Positions 35,876 to 44,642 of a stretch of 64,000 nucleotides of DNA are shown here, piece after piece. Both the position numbers and the translations under genes were made by a program. The first letter of the stretch is position 1, and the number at the start of each line of letters is the position of its first letter. This DNA comes from Chitinophagales bacterium (lineage in GTDB: Bacteria; Bacteroidota; Bacteroidia; Chitinophagales; UBA2359). The stretch is from positions 1 to 64,000 of the forward strand of contig JACJXU010000008.1 in NCBI GenBank assembly GCA_020636475.1, given 5' to 3'. Under the pieces are notes generated by a model. The model had not been told where the DNA came from. It saw only the letters and a program-made list of their open reading frames with translations, and made no database searches.

Positions 35876-36751
35876 ATGAAAAATTTTTCTTTTCTCCTTG
35901 TTAGCTTATTTTTGTTTTATAGTTTTGCTGCGAATGCACAAAGCACACGCTTGTTGTTACAAAAAGGCACGAAAAACTACGAAGCCAAAAATTATACAAA
36001 AGCCGAGAGCCAATACAGAGATGCTATAGCCGAAGATAACGGGAAAGACCTCGCCATAAGTAATTTCAACTTGGGCGATGCCTTATACCAACAAGGAAAA
36101 TACGATGAAGCCATCAAGACTTGGCAACAATGTTTGGGAGAATGGTCAGGCGAACCGCAAAAATTGAGCGATGTATGGTACAATCAAGGAAACGCTTTGC
36201 TACAAAGCGGTAAAATAGACGAAGCAATAGATGCTTACAAGCAAAGTTTGCGCCTCAATGCACAAAACAACGAAGCACGCTATAATTTGACTTTTGCTAA
36301 AAATCTAAAAAAGCAGCAGCAAGAACAACAGCAAGAAAACCAGCAAGACCAGCAAAATCAAGAAAATCAGCAGGAACAAAACCAACAAAACCAAGACCAG
36401 CAACAACAAAACCAAGAGAACGCCGATAAAAACGAGCAAAACCAGCAACAAAACAACCAAAGCGAAGAAAAAGAAGAAAAGCAAGAAGAGCAGCAGTCTC
36501 AGCAACAAAAAGAAGAGGAGGAACAGGAAGAAAAACAAGAAGCACAAAACGCGCATGCTTCGGAAGCAGAACAACAAAATACCGACCAACAAAGCGACAC
36601 GCTAAACGCTATGCCGCAAGTGATGACTCTTAGTCGCGAACAAGTAGATAAAATTTTAGAGGGAGTGAAAAATGACGAGCGCAGGGTACAAGAAAAATTA
36701 TCCGACCGCAAAGATGGACAGCAAATGCCCAATTCGGGGAAAGATTGGTAA
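35876..36751 (+). CDS. TPR protein with Gln/Glu-rich tail (BatC/BatE-like)
   Basis: A 291-residue protein with a signal peptide (MKNFSFLLVSLFLFYSFAANA). Three TPR units occupy about 25-140 (LLLQKGTKNYEAKNYTKAE, ISNFNLGDALYQQGKYDEA, YNQGNALLQSGKIDEA). A low-complexity Gln/Glu/Asn-rich segment runs from about 145 to 230, then a short helix with LSREQVDKILEGVKNDERRVQEKL and a tail KDW. This layout matches BatC/BatE-like TPR proteins of the aerotolerance (BatABCDE) operon in Bacteroidota, but no BatA, BatB or BatD gene is adjacent, so the link is only by resemblance. Confidence 0.75.
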   Translation: MKNFSFLLVSLFLFYSFAANAQSTRLLLQKGTKNYEAKNYTKAESQYRDAIAEDNGKDLAISNFNLGDALYQQGKYDEAIKTWQQCLGEWSGEPQKLSDVWYNQGNALLQSGKIDEAIDAYKQSLRLNAQNNEARYNLTFAKNLKKQQQEQQQENQQDQQNQENQQEQNQQNQDQQQQNQENADKNEQNQQQNNQSEEKEEKQEEQQSQQQKEEEEQEEKQEAQNAHASEAEQQNTDQQSDTLNAMPQVMTLSREQVDKILEGVKNDERRVQEKLSDRKDGQQMPNSGKDW

Positions 36752-36945
36752 GTTTCTGCTAACAAAAGAGGCAGAATAGGCGATAATCTCCAAGTATTTT
36801 ATCAAATATTAGCATTTTGTTTTTTTTTAGAAGTAAAAAAGCGCAAATATCATTTGTTTCCAAAATAAATTTCTATATTGGACATAAATTCATCGCCGTA
36901 ATACTTAAAACCGTCTATAATTATTCTAAAATCTAAATTGTATAT

Positions 36946-39900
36946 ATGAAAAAAATAACTGTTACGCTAATTCTACTTTTTTTTGTTGTAGGAAAAATAT
37001 TCGCCCAAAACGAGTACAACTTTCCAGTAGATAATCAAACTTTGGAAATAACCGTTTGTGAAGAGGGTATTTTGTATGATAACGGCGGACCCAACGAAAA
37101 CTATTCTTTTTCCGGCGGTACTATAATTTTACATACCGACATTGGCAATTCCATTACGTTAAATTTTAGTGAATTTGCATTAGAGCAAGATTTTGGCTTC
37201 GACCAAATAACCATTTACGAAGGTGCTAATAGTTTTGACCCTTATTACGGCTACTTTTCCGCCTTTGACCCACCGCAAATCGGAGAAGAATATATAATAA
37301 ACTCTAAATCTGTTAGAATAGATTTCTCAACATTTAGTTTCGGACAAACAGAAGCCGAGGGCTTCGCTATTAATTTTAGCCCTAGCGATTTAAATGGTTC
37401 GCAGGTATATTTCAGCGTAGATACGCCTGTAAGTTGCAATGGTAATATGAACTTTACAGATGAGTCTTGTTTAGTGGGCGATACTTGGATATGGAGTTTT
37501 GGCGATGGTACTACCTCCGCCGAACAAAACCCCACTCATACTTATACGCAAGAAGGTGACTATGAAGTCAACCTTATCGTTTGCGAGGGAACAAATTGCG
37601 ACACCTTATCGCAAAATGTTTCTTACAACAGCAATGCATCCGTATGTTTTCAAACCGTTATGCCCGAAAATAATTTTATAACAATAACAGATTGTATAGG
37701 ACAATTATTAGACCCCGGAGGAGACGAGCCTTATCCTGACGAAGCATTTACTTCCTTAGTAACTATTGCACCACCTGCTACGGCAATTAATTTTAGTTTT
37801 GAGCTTTCGCAAATGGAAGGTTTATACGAATTTGGACAAATATATGGTGCAGGTATTCGCGTTTATGACGGTCCCAATACTTTCAGCCCTGTCATTGGCG
37901 ATTTTTATAATACAGGACTTCCGCCTGTTGGCGAAACGTTTACTGCCAATAGCGGTGTTCTTACCGTAGAATTTATTTGTACCGGCGGTAATTTCAACCA
38001 ATTTGAAGGATTTGTAATGAACTGGCAAGCCGTAAGTAATGGTATATTGCCTGAAACAGATTTTAGCATTTTAAGTACAAGCCCTTATCCTTTTGGTACG
38101 CCTATTCAGTTTATAGACAACTCTACCAACGAACCCGGAAAATGGTTTTGGGATTTTGGCGATGGCAATACATCCACGGAGCAAAATCCCGCACACGCAT
38201 ATACCACACCCGGCGAATATACGGTTTCCTTCACACCAACCAATTGTGCTGGAAGTGGCGAAACACAAACACAAACCATTACTGTTTTGGCAGCACCAAG
38301 CGTTACGCTATGGTCGCCGGCCTCGTTTTATGTAGAATTAGAGTCGGGGCAAAATACTACCGAAATCCTCACACTCAATAGCGGACCCGGCGGCGATTTG
38401 TATTACAATATAACAGGCGCAGAAAATAGTTTTGCCGGAATAATTCCGGTCGTGCTGTACAATTACGGTGCTAATCTCAATAACGACGATACAAAACAAT
38501 ACAATCATCTTAAAGAAATATTGGTAAGTAATTTTGGCAATTTAAGCCTTGTAGAAACCGGCACAGACAATGCGACGGAATTGGCAGATATTTTACAAAA
38601 TGCACAAGTGTTGATTATTCCGGGCTTGGAAGGAACCAATATCAATTATAGCGTATTAGCTAATTTGGCTTCAACCATAAACGCTTTTGCCCAAAATGGA
38701 GGAACGGTAATTTTTACCGGAGCATCTAATACACAAGGTATTAATAATACTGGTTTGTTCAATGCCACAGCAGGCGCATATTTGTTCGATCCTACGCTAA
38801 ACTTTAATGATGCCAATCATCCTTTAGCAAAAGATGTAGATCTGCCCTTTAAAGGAAAATCGGGAGTTATTCCTTATATTATTGCCAATAGTGACAATAA
38901 TCCGCTTATACAATATCAAGGAACACAAAGTGTTTTATCCTACCGCGAAGTAGGTAGCGGAAAAGCTATTTTATTTAGCTTCAACTATTATTTTTATAAT
39001 CCAGAAATGGAACAAATAATGGTAAATGCCATAAAATGGGGTGCACTTAATCCTTATGCCCAATGGTTGTCAGTATCGCCTGAAAGCGGAACATTGTCGC
39101 CAAATGGTACCCAAGAAATAGAAATACTGTTTGATGCTACCGGAAAACCCGCAGGTACTTATACCACAATACTATACATAGAAACCAACGACCCAAATGT
39201 AGTCGTAATACCCATTCCTTGTACCATAGTTATTACCGGCTCTCCTCAAATAATAGTTGATACCAACAACCTTGATTTTGGGAATGTAGTACAATTCACC
39301 ACCGAATCACAATCTTTGGTTATTACCAATACTGGGGCAGATACTTTGTTTATCAATAATATTGTAATAGACAATGAAGTGTTTTCTGTAAATGATGATA
39401 GTTTTTGGATATTTCCGGGCTTTTCTTATACTTTAACAGTAAGTTGCTCGCCCGATGTAATTGAAATGTTGGCAGATATACCTTTAACGCTGCAAACCAA
39501 TGCCGGGGATGTGGTGGTGTATATAAATGCAAATGTTACAGGAGCTCCTTTGGTTGGTAGCAACCCTACGGCAATAAACTATACTATTGATGCCGGGAAT
39601 ATAGAAACCTTAGATTTCGATTTGTTAAATCCCGGACAAGGTGAACTCGAATACACGATTGGTTCAACTATTTCGGGTGAAAATACAGGATTCATTTTTA
39701 CCTTTACTACCGATAGTTGGGGCAATGAATTTTATTGGGAGCTATATGATTCAAATGGCAATTTAATAGCTACGGAGGGAGCAGATGGAAGTTATAGTGA
39801 TAATACCCAATATACAATAGTTTTAGGAGGCTTATCTGCCGATGAAACTTATACCTTAGAATTATTGGATAGCTTCGGAGATGGTGCATTACCAAATTAT

Positions 39901-42222
39901 AGCCTTACCGATATTACCACAGGAACAGTATTTGCTTCCGGCAGTTTCTCTGATGGCGATAATGTAACTGTTCCGTTAAGTTCTCCCACCCAAAATCCCA
40001 TAGACCTTTGGTTGCAAATAAGTCCCCAAGATGGTACGGTACCTTTTCCTGATGGAAGTCAAGCTATCACACTTACTTTTGATGCAACCACACTTTTGGG
40101 CGGTGTGTATCAAACCAATTTGGTAGTTACTTCAAACGACCCTACCAATCCTGTTTATCTCATTCCTGTAACGCTTACTGTCATAGGAATTCCGCAAGTA
40201 AATGTTTCTGAAAGTGCATTAGACTTTGGCAGTTTGGTTGTCGGTACGGACAATGCTTTAACATTTACCGTAAATAACATTGGCGGCACCGACGACTTAG
40301 TTATTTCAAATATTGTTGCGGGCAATAATCAATACGAGGTAAGTCCTTCCAACTTAGTCTTAAATCCGGGAGAAACTGCTACCGTAACTATTACTTTTGC
40401 CCCCAATATGGTGGGCGTGTGGAATACAGATCTTACTTTGTTTACCAATACCGAACAAGGAAATATTCAAATAAGCCTTTTAGGTGAAGGACAACCCGCG
40501 CCTTTGGCAGGTATAAGCAACAACAATATCAGTATTACGCTCCAAGCTGGCGATACTGGTACTATAAATGTTGTGCTATCGAACAATGGAGGAGGCGAAC
40601 TACAATACACTTTGCCTACCAATTTGCCCGGATATTTAGCCGTAAGTAGCGATGGAAATATGGTGGCAGCCAATGGTGGCGAGGAAACTATTGTCCTTGA
40701 TTTTGATGCGGACGGTTTGAGTGCTGATGTGTATAACTACACTTTAATAATTAGCACCAACGACCCACAAAATCCCACATTAACCATTAATGTAACACTT
40801 AATGTAATTGCTTTTCCCCAAGCTGCATTCAATGCCAATACAACCATGGTTTGTGGAACGGGCATAGCGGTTCAGTTTACAGATATGTCTGTAAATGTTC
40901 CGACACAATGGTTATGGAATTTTGGCGATGGTACTACTTCTACCCAAAGCGACCCTACACATATTTATACCGAAAACGGTACTTATACCATAACCCTTAC
41001 CGTTTCCAATGATTTGGGAGAAGATACTTTCACCTTAGAAGATTATATTACGGTTGATTTGTACTGTATTGACAAACCCATTCCTACTTCTGGCAATCAG
41101 CAAATTTCGGGCTGTAATGGCAACTTATATGATAGCGGTGGAGCTAATGGTAGCTATGCAAATTTTGCCAATGGTTCTGTTACGGTAACATCGCCCGGCG
41201 CAACACAAATGACGCTAAGCTTTAGTAGTTTTCAATACGAATTGGGTTTTGATTCTCTGTATGTATATCAAGGCACACAAGCCATAAGTAGTGCTTTGGT
41301 GGGTGCTTATTCCGGTAATAGTTTGCCCAATGGTGGAACAATTGTAATAGACGGACCGTCATTTACGCTTAGAGAAAAAAGCGACGATAGTGGTACTCTA
41401 TCTGGCTTTGCGCTTAGTTTTGCTTGCTCGCAACCCAGCGAACCGCCTACTGCCGCTTTCAGTTATGCACCTACCAGTATTTGTAGTGGCTTAGTTAATT
41501 TCCAAAACCAATCGCTCTTGGGCAGTACGTATAGTTGGGACTTTGGCGATGGCAGCACTTCCAGTAATCCTTCGCCTGTACACCAATACAATGCAAGCGG
41601 TACATACGATGCAACCCTAAGCGTTTCCAATAGTTTCGGTTCCGACGAAGTTACGCAAAGTATAACTATTGATGTATTAGTTGCCGAGGTGGGCATTTGC
41701 GAAACCGTAAAACCCAATACGCAAGTACAGTTTAAAGATAACACCCAAAACGCTACTGGTTGGTTTTGGCAATTTGGCAATGGCAGTACTTCTACCCAAC
41801 AAAATCCAGTGACTACCTATACTTCTGAAGGAACTTATACAGTTATTGTTACCATTCTTAACACGGATATTTCTTCTAACTGTAAAGTAGAAATAAATGA
41901 AACCATAGAAGTGAGCAGCACTGCACCAGACGATTGTGTTTATATAGGAATTGAAGATATTGCAAGCAATACTATCTTACAGTTTTATCCGAATCCGGCA
42001 CAAACGAATTTGTATATACATGCCGAAAAACTAAATAATAGCGGATTTGTACAGTTTTCTTTACAAAATGTTTTGGGACAAACGGTTTACCAAAATGATA
42101 TGTTGCTACAAGAAAACCAAACTTTTGATATAGACATTAGCCAACTGCCCAGTGGCACTTATTTTGCTAAAGTTATTTATAATGATAAAGTTTACGCACT
42201 TCCAGTAAGTGTTCAACATTAG
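36946..42222 (+). CDS. giant secreted PKD/CUB-like protein, T9SS type A sorting domain
   Basis: A 1758-residue protein with a signal peptide (MKKITVTLILLFFVVG..FAQ). I see five PKD units, each with a W-x-W/x-F-G-D/N-G-x-x-S core (WIWSFGDGTTS, WFWDFGDGNTS, WLWNFGDGTTS, YSWDFGDGSTS, WFWQFGNGSTS). Three CUB-like segments share LxDxGGxxxxY and FxLExxFDxLxxY-type patterns. At about 480-700 there is a glutamine-amidotransferase/ThuA-like segment (VVLYNYGANLNNDD, AQVLIIPGLEG, NGGTVIFTGAS). Hydin/ASPM-like repeats (DFGNVVQF, DFGSLVVG) fill about 770-1310. The C-terminus ILQFYPNPAQTNLYIH with GTYFAKVIYND is a type A T9SS sorting domain. It is predicted to be cell-surface or secreted; adhesion or polymer binding is inferred. 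Confidence 0.88.
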   Translation: MKKITVTLILLFFVVGKIFAQNEYNFPVDNQTLEITVCEEGILYDNGGPNENYSFSGGTIILHTDIGNSITLNFSEFALEQDFGFDQITIYEGANSFDPYYGYFSAFDPPQIGEEYIINSKSVRIDFSTFSFGQTEAEGFAINFSPSDLNGSQVYFSVDTPVSCNGNMNFTDESCLVGDTWIWSFGDGTTSAEQNPTHTYTQEGDYEVNLIVCEGTNCDTLSQNVSYNSNASVCFQTVMPENNFITITDCIGQLLDPGGDEPYPDEAFTSLVTIAPPATAINFSFELSQMEGLYEFGQIYGAGIRVYDGPNTFSPVIGDFYNTGLPPVGETFTANSGVLTVEFICTGGNFNQFEGFVMNWQAVSNGILPETDFSILSTSPYPFGTPIQFIDNSTNEPGKWFWDFGDGNTSTEQNPAHAYTTPGEYTVSFTPTNCAGSGETQTQTITVLAAPSVTLWSPASFYVELESGQNTTEILTLNSGPGGDLYYNITGAENSFAGIIPVVLYNYGANLNNDDTKQYNHLKEILVSNFGNLSLVETGTDNATELADILQNAQVLIIPGLEGTNINYSVLANLASTINAFAQNGGTVIFTGASNTQGINNTGLFNATAGAYLFDPTLNFNDANHPLAKDVDLPFKGKSGVIPYIIANSDNNPLIQYQGTQSVLSYREVGSGKAILFSFNYYFYNPEMEQIMVNAIKWGALNPYAQWLSVSPESGTLSPNGTQEIEILFDATGKPAGTYTTILYIETNDPNVVVIPIPCTIVITGSPQIIVDTNNLDFGNVVQFTTESQSLVITNTGADTLFINNIVIDNEVFSVNDDSFWIFPGFSYTLTVSCSPDVIEMLADIPLTLQTNAGDVVVYINANVTGAPLVGSNPTAINYTIDAGNIETLDFDLLNPGQGELEYTIGSTISGENTGFIFTFTTDSWGNEFYWELYDSNGNLIATEGADGSYSDNTQYTIVLGGLSADETYTLELLDSFGDGALPNYSLTDITTGTVFASGSFSDGDNVTVPLSSPTQNPIDLWLQISPQDGTVPFPDGSQAITLTFDATTLLGGVYQTNLVVTSNDPTNPVYLIPVTLTVIGIPQVNVSESALDFGSLVVGTDNALTFTVNNIGGTDDLVISNIVAGNNQYEVSPSNLVLNPGETATVTITFAPNMVGVWNTDLTLFTNTEQGNIQISLLGEGQPAPLAGISNNNISITLQAGDTGTINVVLSNNGGGELQYTLPTNLPGYLAVSSDGNMVAANGGEETIVLDFDADGLSADVYNYTLIISTNDPQNPTLTINVTLNVIAFPQAAFNANTTMVCGTGIAVQFTDMSVNVPTQWLWNFGDGTTSTQSDPTHIYTENGTYTITLTVSNDLGEDTFTLEDYITVDLYCIDKPIPTSGNQQISGCNGNLYDSGGANGSYANFANGSVTVTSPGATQMTLSFSSFQYELGFDSLYVYQGTQAISSALVGAYSGNSLPNGGTIVIDGPSFTLREKSDDSGTLSGFALSFACSQPSEPPTAAFSYAPTSICSGLVNFQNQSLLGSTYSWDFGDGSTSSNPSPVHQYNASGTYDATLSVSNSFGSDEVTQSITIDVLVAEVGICETVKPNTQVQFKDNTQNATGWFWQFGNGSTSTQQNPVTTYTSEGTYTVIVTILNTDISSNCKVEINETIEVSSTAPDDCVYIGIEDIASNTILQFYPNPAQTNLYIHAEKLNNSGFVQFSLQNVLGQTVYQNDMLLQENQTFDIDISQLPSGTYFAKVIYNDKVYALPVSVQH

Positions 42223-42244
42223 TTTTTAGTCAAATAATTGAAAA

Positions 42245-42279
42245 GAAAAGCAGCCTTTTGTATAAGAAGGTTGCTTTTC
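42245..42279 (+). terminator. intrinsic terminator after the PKD gene
   Basis: GAAAAGCAGCCTT (42245-42257) pairs with AAGGTTGCTTTTC (42267-42279), one G-T pair, nine-base loop. It lies 22 bases after the stop. Symmetric enough to work in both directions. Confidence 0.75.
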
Positions 42280-42283
42280 GCAT

Positions 42284-42521
42284 TTTATACCAAAATCGAA
42301 TAGCTATTGCGTATTAGAAAAGGTAAAAATACCTTGAAAAAAGTGTCGTTTCTTTTGCTTCGTTTTCTTTGGACAAGCAAAGACAATGAAGAAGTCCTAA
42401 GTATAGTATTGTACCCAAACTTGCAGGGCAGATACTTATCCCTTAATAATGCCTAAACCAATACGCAACTTTCAGACGGTTTTAGTATTAGTAAGCGTTC
42501 AAAAGAAATTTGGTATAAATG
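42284..42521. mobile_element. MITE-like remnant with imperfect terminal inverted repeats
   Basis: In the 383-base gap between the PKD gene and the NRAMP-like gene, TTTATACCAAAAT (42284-42296) is matched in inverted orientation by ATTTGGTATAAA (42508-42519). Further in, TTGCGTATT (42307-42315) is matched by AATACGCAA (42460-42468). Nothing coding lies between. This is the outline of a roughly 240-base non-autonomous element; target-site duplications are not obvious. The rest of the gap (42522-42605) shows nothing. Confidence 0.4.
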
Positions 42522-42605
42522 CTTCAGAAAATATAAAAAATAACATGCAATTTTCGTGCAATTTTAGTATCAACTAGCATTTCTGTCTGTTGAAAACATA
42601 TTGGT

Positions 42606-43898
42606 TCACAATAGTTCCCAAATATATACAACGCTAAAGCCGATTAAAAATACAATACCTACATAAGAAAGCAAGCGCAACCAAAACGGCGGCACCGCCC
42701 ACTTCGGCACAAAACGTTTTCCTACCAAAATAAAATTTACTACGGCAATAAGTGGTGCAATAACAAAAGAAATACTCGTAGCCAAGTCCACCAAACCTTT
42801 TAAATTTTGTTGAAATTGGGCGATAATAATAAAAGAACCTCCCGCCAATACCAACAGGCAAATAATATAAAATCGGCGATTTTGCAATAAAAATGCTTGC
42901 TTTTCGGGCTTAAAAAATAACAACTCTACACTGCGTTCCAAAGAGCGGGCGTAGCCATCAAAAACAGCGATTGCCGTTCCAAACATTATGCTAAACGCCG
43001 AAACCGAAATGATAAAATAGCTCCACGAACCAATGGTAGTGGTATATAACGACACTACTTGATTGGCAAACGCCGCCGCACCATCGGACAAAACAATGCC
43101 GCTGCCATACATCAGAAATGCACCTAAAGTGACAAAACACAAACTCAGTATTGCCGAAATCCAGTACCCTAAATTGAAATCGAACAGCGTTTCTTTGAGC
43201 GTAGGCGTGTAATTTGTTTGCTTAATGCGTTCTATTGTCCAAAGACTGTTCCACGCCGAAAGGTCTAAAGCCGTAGGCATCCAACCCATTAATGCAATAA
43301 TGAACAAGATACTTTTGTCCGACCACACCGAAGGCGGCAAAAAGCCCGCAACAGGCGTAATAGGTCCGTGCCAAAGCGTAAGCACAAACGCCAGAAGTGT
43401 AGAAACCAACAATACACCGCCTATCACTTTTATCATTTTGTCTAAAGTCTGGTATTTGCCCCACAGCAAAATGCCTACACAAATCACAAAAAGTAAAAAG
43501 GTGGTAAATAATTTATATTGCGGAAAAAACTGAATGTGTAACAAATTCTGCAAAAATCCGGCAGTAACAAAACTCACGGCTGCCGTTACAAAAAACATAG
43601 ACCCCAACACAACCAACAAGTACAGCACCAGCATCCATTTGCCTAATTTTGCGTAACCGTCAATGATGCTCGTTCCCGTAGCATTGGCATAGCGCGAACC
43701 ATATTCAAAAAATGGATACTTAAACACATTTGCCGCCACTATTGCCCACACTAATGCAAAACCGTATTCTGCTCCTGCACGCGTACTTTGCACCAAATGC
43801 GAAACACCAATAGCAGTAGAAGCAAACAAAATGCCCGGACCTAAGGCTTTTAGCATATTGGCAGAAAAAAACTTGTTTTGGCGCATCACATTCAACAA
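42606..43898 (-). CDS. NRAMP-like transporter lacking canonical metal-site motifs
   Basis: A 430-residue integral membrane protein with about eleven helices in the LeuT/NRAMP fold. The opening helix aligns with NRAMP TM1 (GPG at its start, AGAEYGF at its end) but the metal-binding DPGN is replaced by GVSH in FASTAIGVSHLVQS. In TM6 the MPHN-type motif reads MPTA (MGWMPTALDLS). Known NRAMP proteins use the Asp, Asn and Met of these motifs to coordinate Mn2+ or Fe2+. This variant clade occurs in several phyla, so the protein is probably functional with another substrate. The start could also be the Met five codons in. The thioesterase gene lies 25 bases upstream on the same strand. Confidence 0.8.
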   Translation of the reverse strand: MLNVMRQNKFFSANMLKALGPGILFASTAIGVSHLVQSTRAGAEYGFALVWAIVAANVFKYPFFEYGSRYANATGTSIIDGYAKLGKWMLVLYLLVVLGSMFFVTAAVSFVTAGFLQNLLHIQFFPQYKLFTTFLLFVICVGILLWGKYQTLDKMIKVIGGVLLVSTLLAFVLTLWHGPITPVAGFLPPSVWSDKSILFIIALMGWMPTALDLSAWNSLWTIERIKQTNYTPTLKETLFDFNLGYWISAILSLCFVTLGAFLMYGSGIVLSDGAAAFANQVVSLYTTTIGSWSYFIISVSAFSIMFGTAIAVFDGYARSLERSVELLFFKPEKQAFLLQNRRFYIICLLVLAGGSFIIIAQFQQNLKGLVDLATSISFVIAPLIAVVNFILVGKRFVPKWAVPPFWLRLLSYVGIVFLIGFSVVYIWELL

Positions 43899-43923
43899 TT
43901 TTTAGGAGAAAAACAAAACTACA

Positions 43924-44349
43924 CTATAAAAACCATTGTTTTAGCACAGCCTCCGGCAAAAGACAAACTTTTCGTGCGGTGTAGTCGTAGCACACAATAG
44001 CCGTTTTGGCAATCACTTTCACGCTGCCATCGGCAAGGTCTTTCACACGATAATACACTTCAAAACCCGCCCGCGAAGCCTCCGCAACACTCATTTCGAC
44101 AGATAAAGTACAAGTATATAATATTTCCGATTTATAAATCAATGCCGCATCTGCCATAATACAAGATACGCCTGCCAGATTAAGTTCAGTCCAGCCATAG
44201 TGTGCCAAAAACTGTACCCGCGCTTCGTGCAATAAACCCAAAACAGCATCATTGCCGACATGATTTCCATAATTCAAATCTGTAATGCGCACCGGAATTT
44301 CAGCAGCAAAAAGTATCGGTTCGGGAAATGAAAGTTTTATACGTGCCAT
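43924..44349 (-). CDS. acyl-CoA thioesterase, 4HBT hot-dog family
   Basis: A 141-residue hot-dog fold protein. The segment RITDLNYGNHVGNDAVLGLLHEARVQFL (given in pieces) matches the 4-hydroxybenzoyl-CoA thioesterase pattern D-x-x-x-x-x-H-V-x-N, in which the Asp is the usual catalytic residue; here it reads DLNYGNHVGN. Middle strands include CIMADAALIYKSEILYTCTLSVEMSV. It would hydrolyse a short or medium acyl-CoA. It is immediately upstream of the NRAMP-like gene on the same strand (25 bases) and probably cotranscribed with it. Confidence 0.85.
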   Translation of the reverse strand: MARIKLSFPEPILFAAEIPVRITDLNYGNHVGNDAVLGLLHEARVQFLAHYGWTELNLAGVSCIMADAALIYKSEILYTCTLSVEMSVAEASRAGFEVYYRVKDLADGSVKVIAKTAIVCYDYTARKVCLLPEAVLKQWFL

Positions 44350-44642
44350 GTTGCAGTAATGTTATCCAAAAGTAGATTTTATCGCTCAAAGTAAATACTT
44401 TTCGCTTCAAAACACACTAATCGAAGTCTTTTTAGGCTGCTTTTATAAAAAAACTCGAATTTTTATACAAACAAATAAATCATAAATATCAAATATTGGA
44501 CATTATTGCTATTTTTAGCAAAATTGGACTTCTATTGCCCTAAAATATTGATTTTACAAGAAAATAAATACTATGTCCTTCTAATCTAAATTGTATATTT
44601 GTAAAAAGAACGGCTTATATTCTACCTAAAATACTCAAGCGT
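44350..44642 (+). promoter_or_regulatory. intergenic promoter region of the 1159-residue T9SS protein
   Basis: Holds TATATTTG (44594-44601), a -7 box match, 41 bases before the start codon. It also has ATATTGGACAT (44493-44503) and ATCTAAATTGTATAT (44584-44598), both of which recur exactly upstream of the other giant T9SS gene (36875-36885 and 36931-36945). A small hairpin TGCTA/TAGCA lies between. Nothing coding is seen. Confidence 0.4.

Noticed and set aside
36297..36592. Minus-strand open frames rich in Leu and Phe opposite the Gln/Glu-rich tail
   Set aside because: Antisense of low-complexity CAA/GAA codons; no gene signals.
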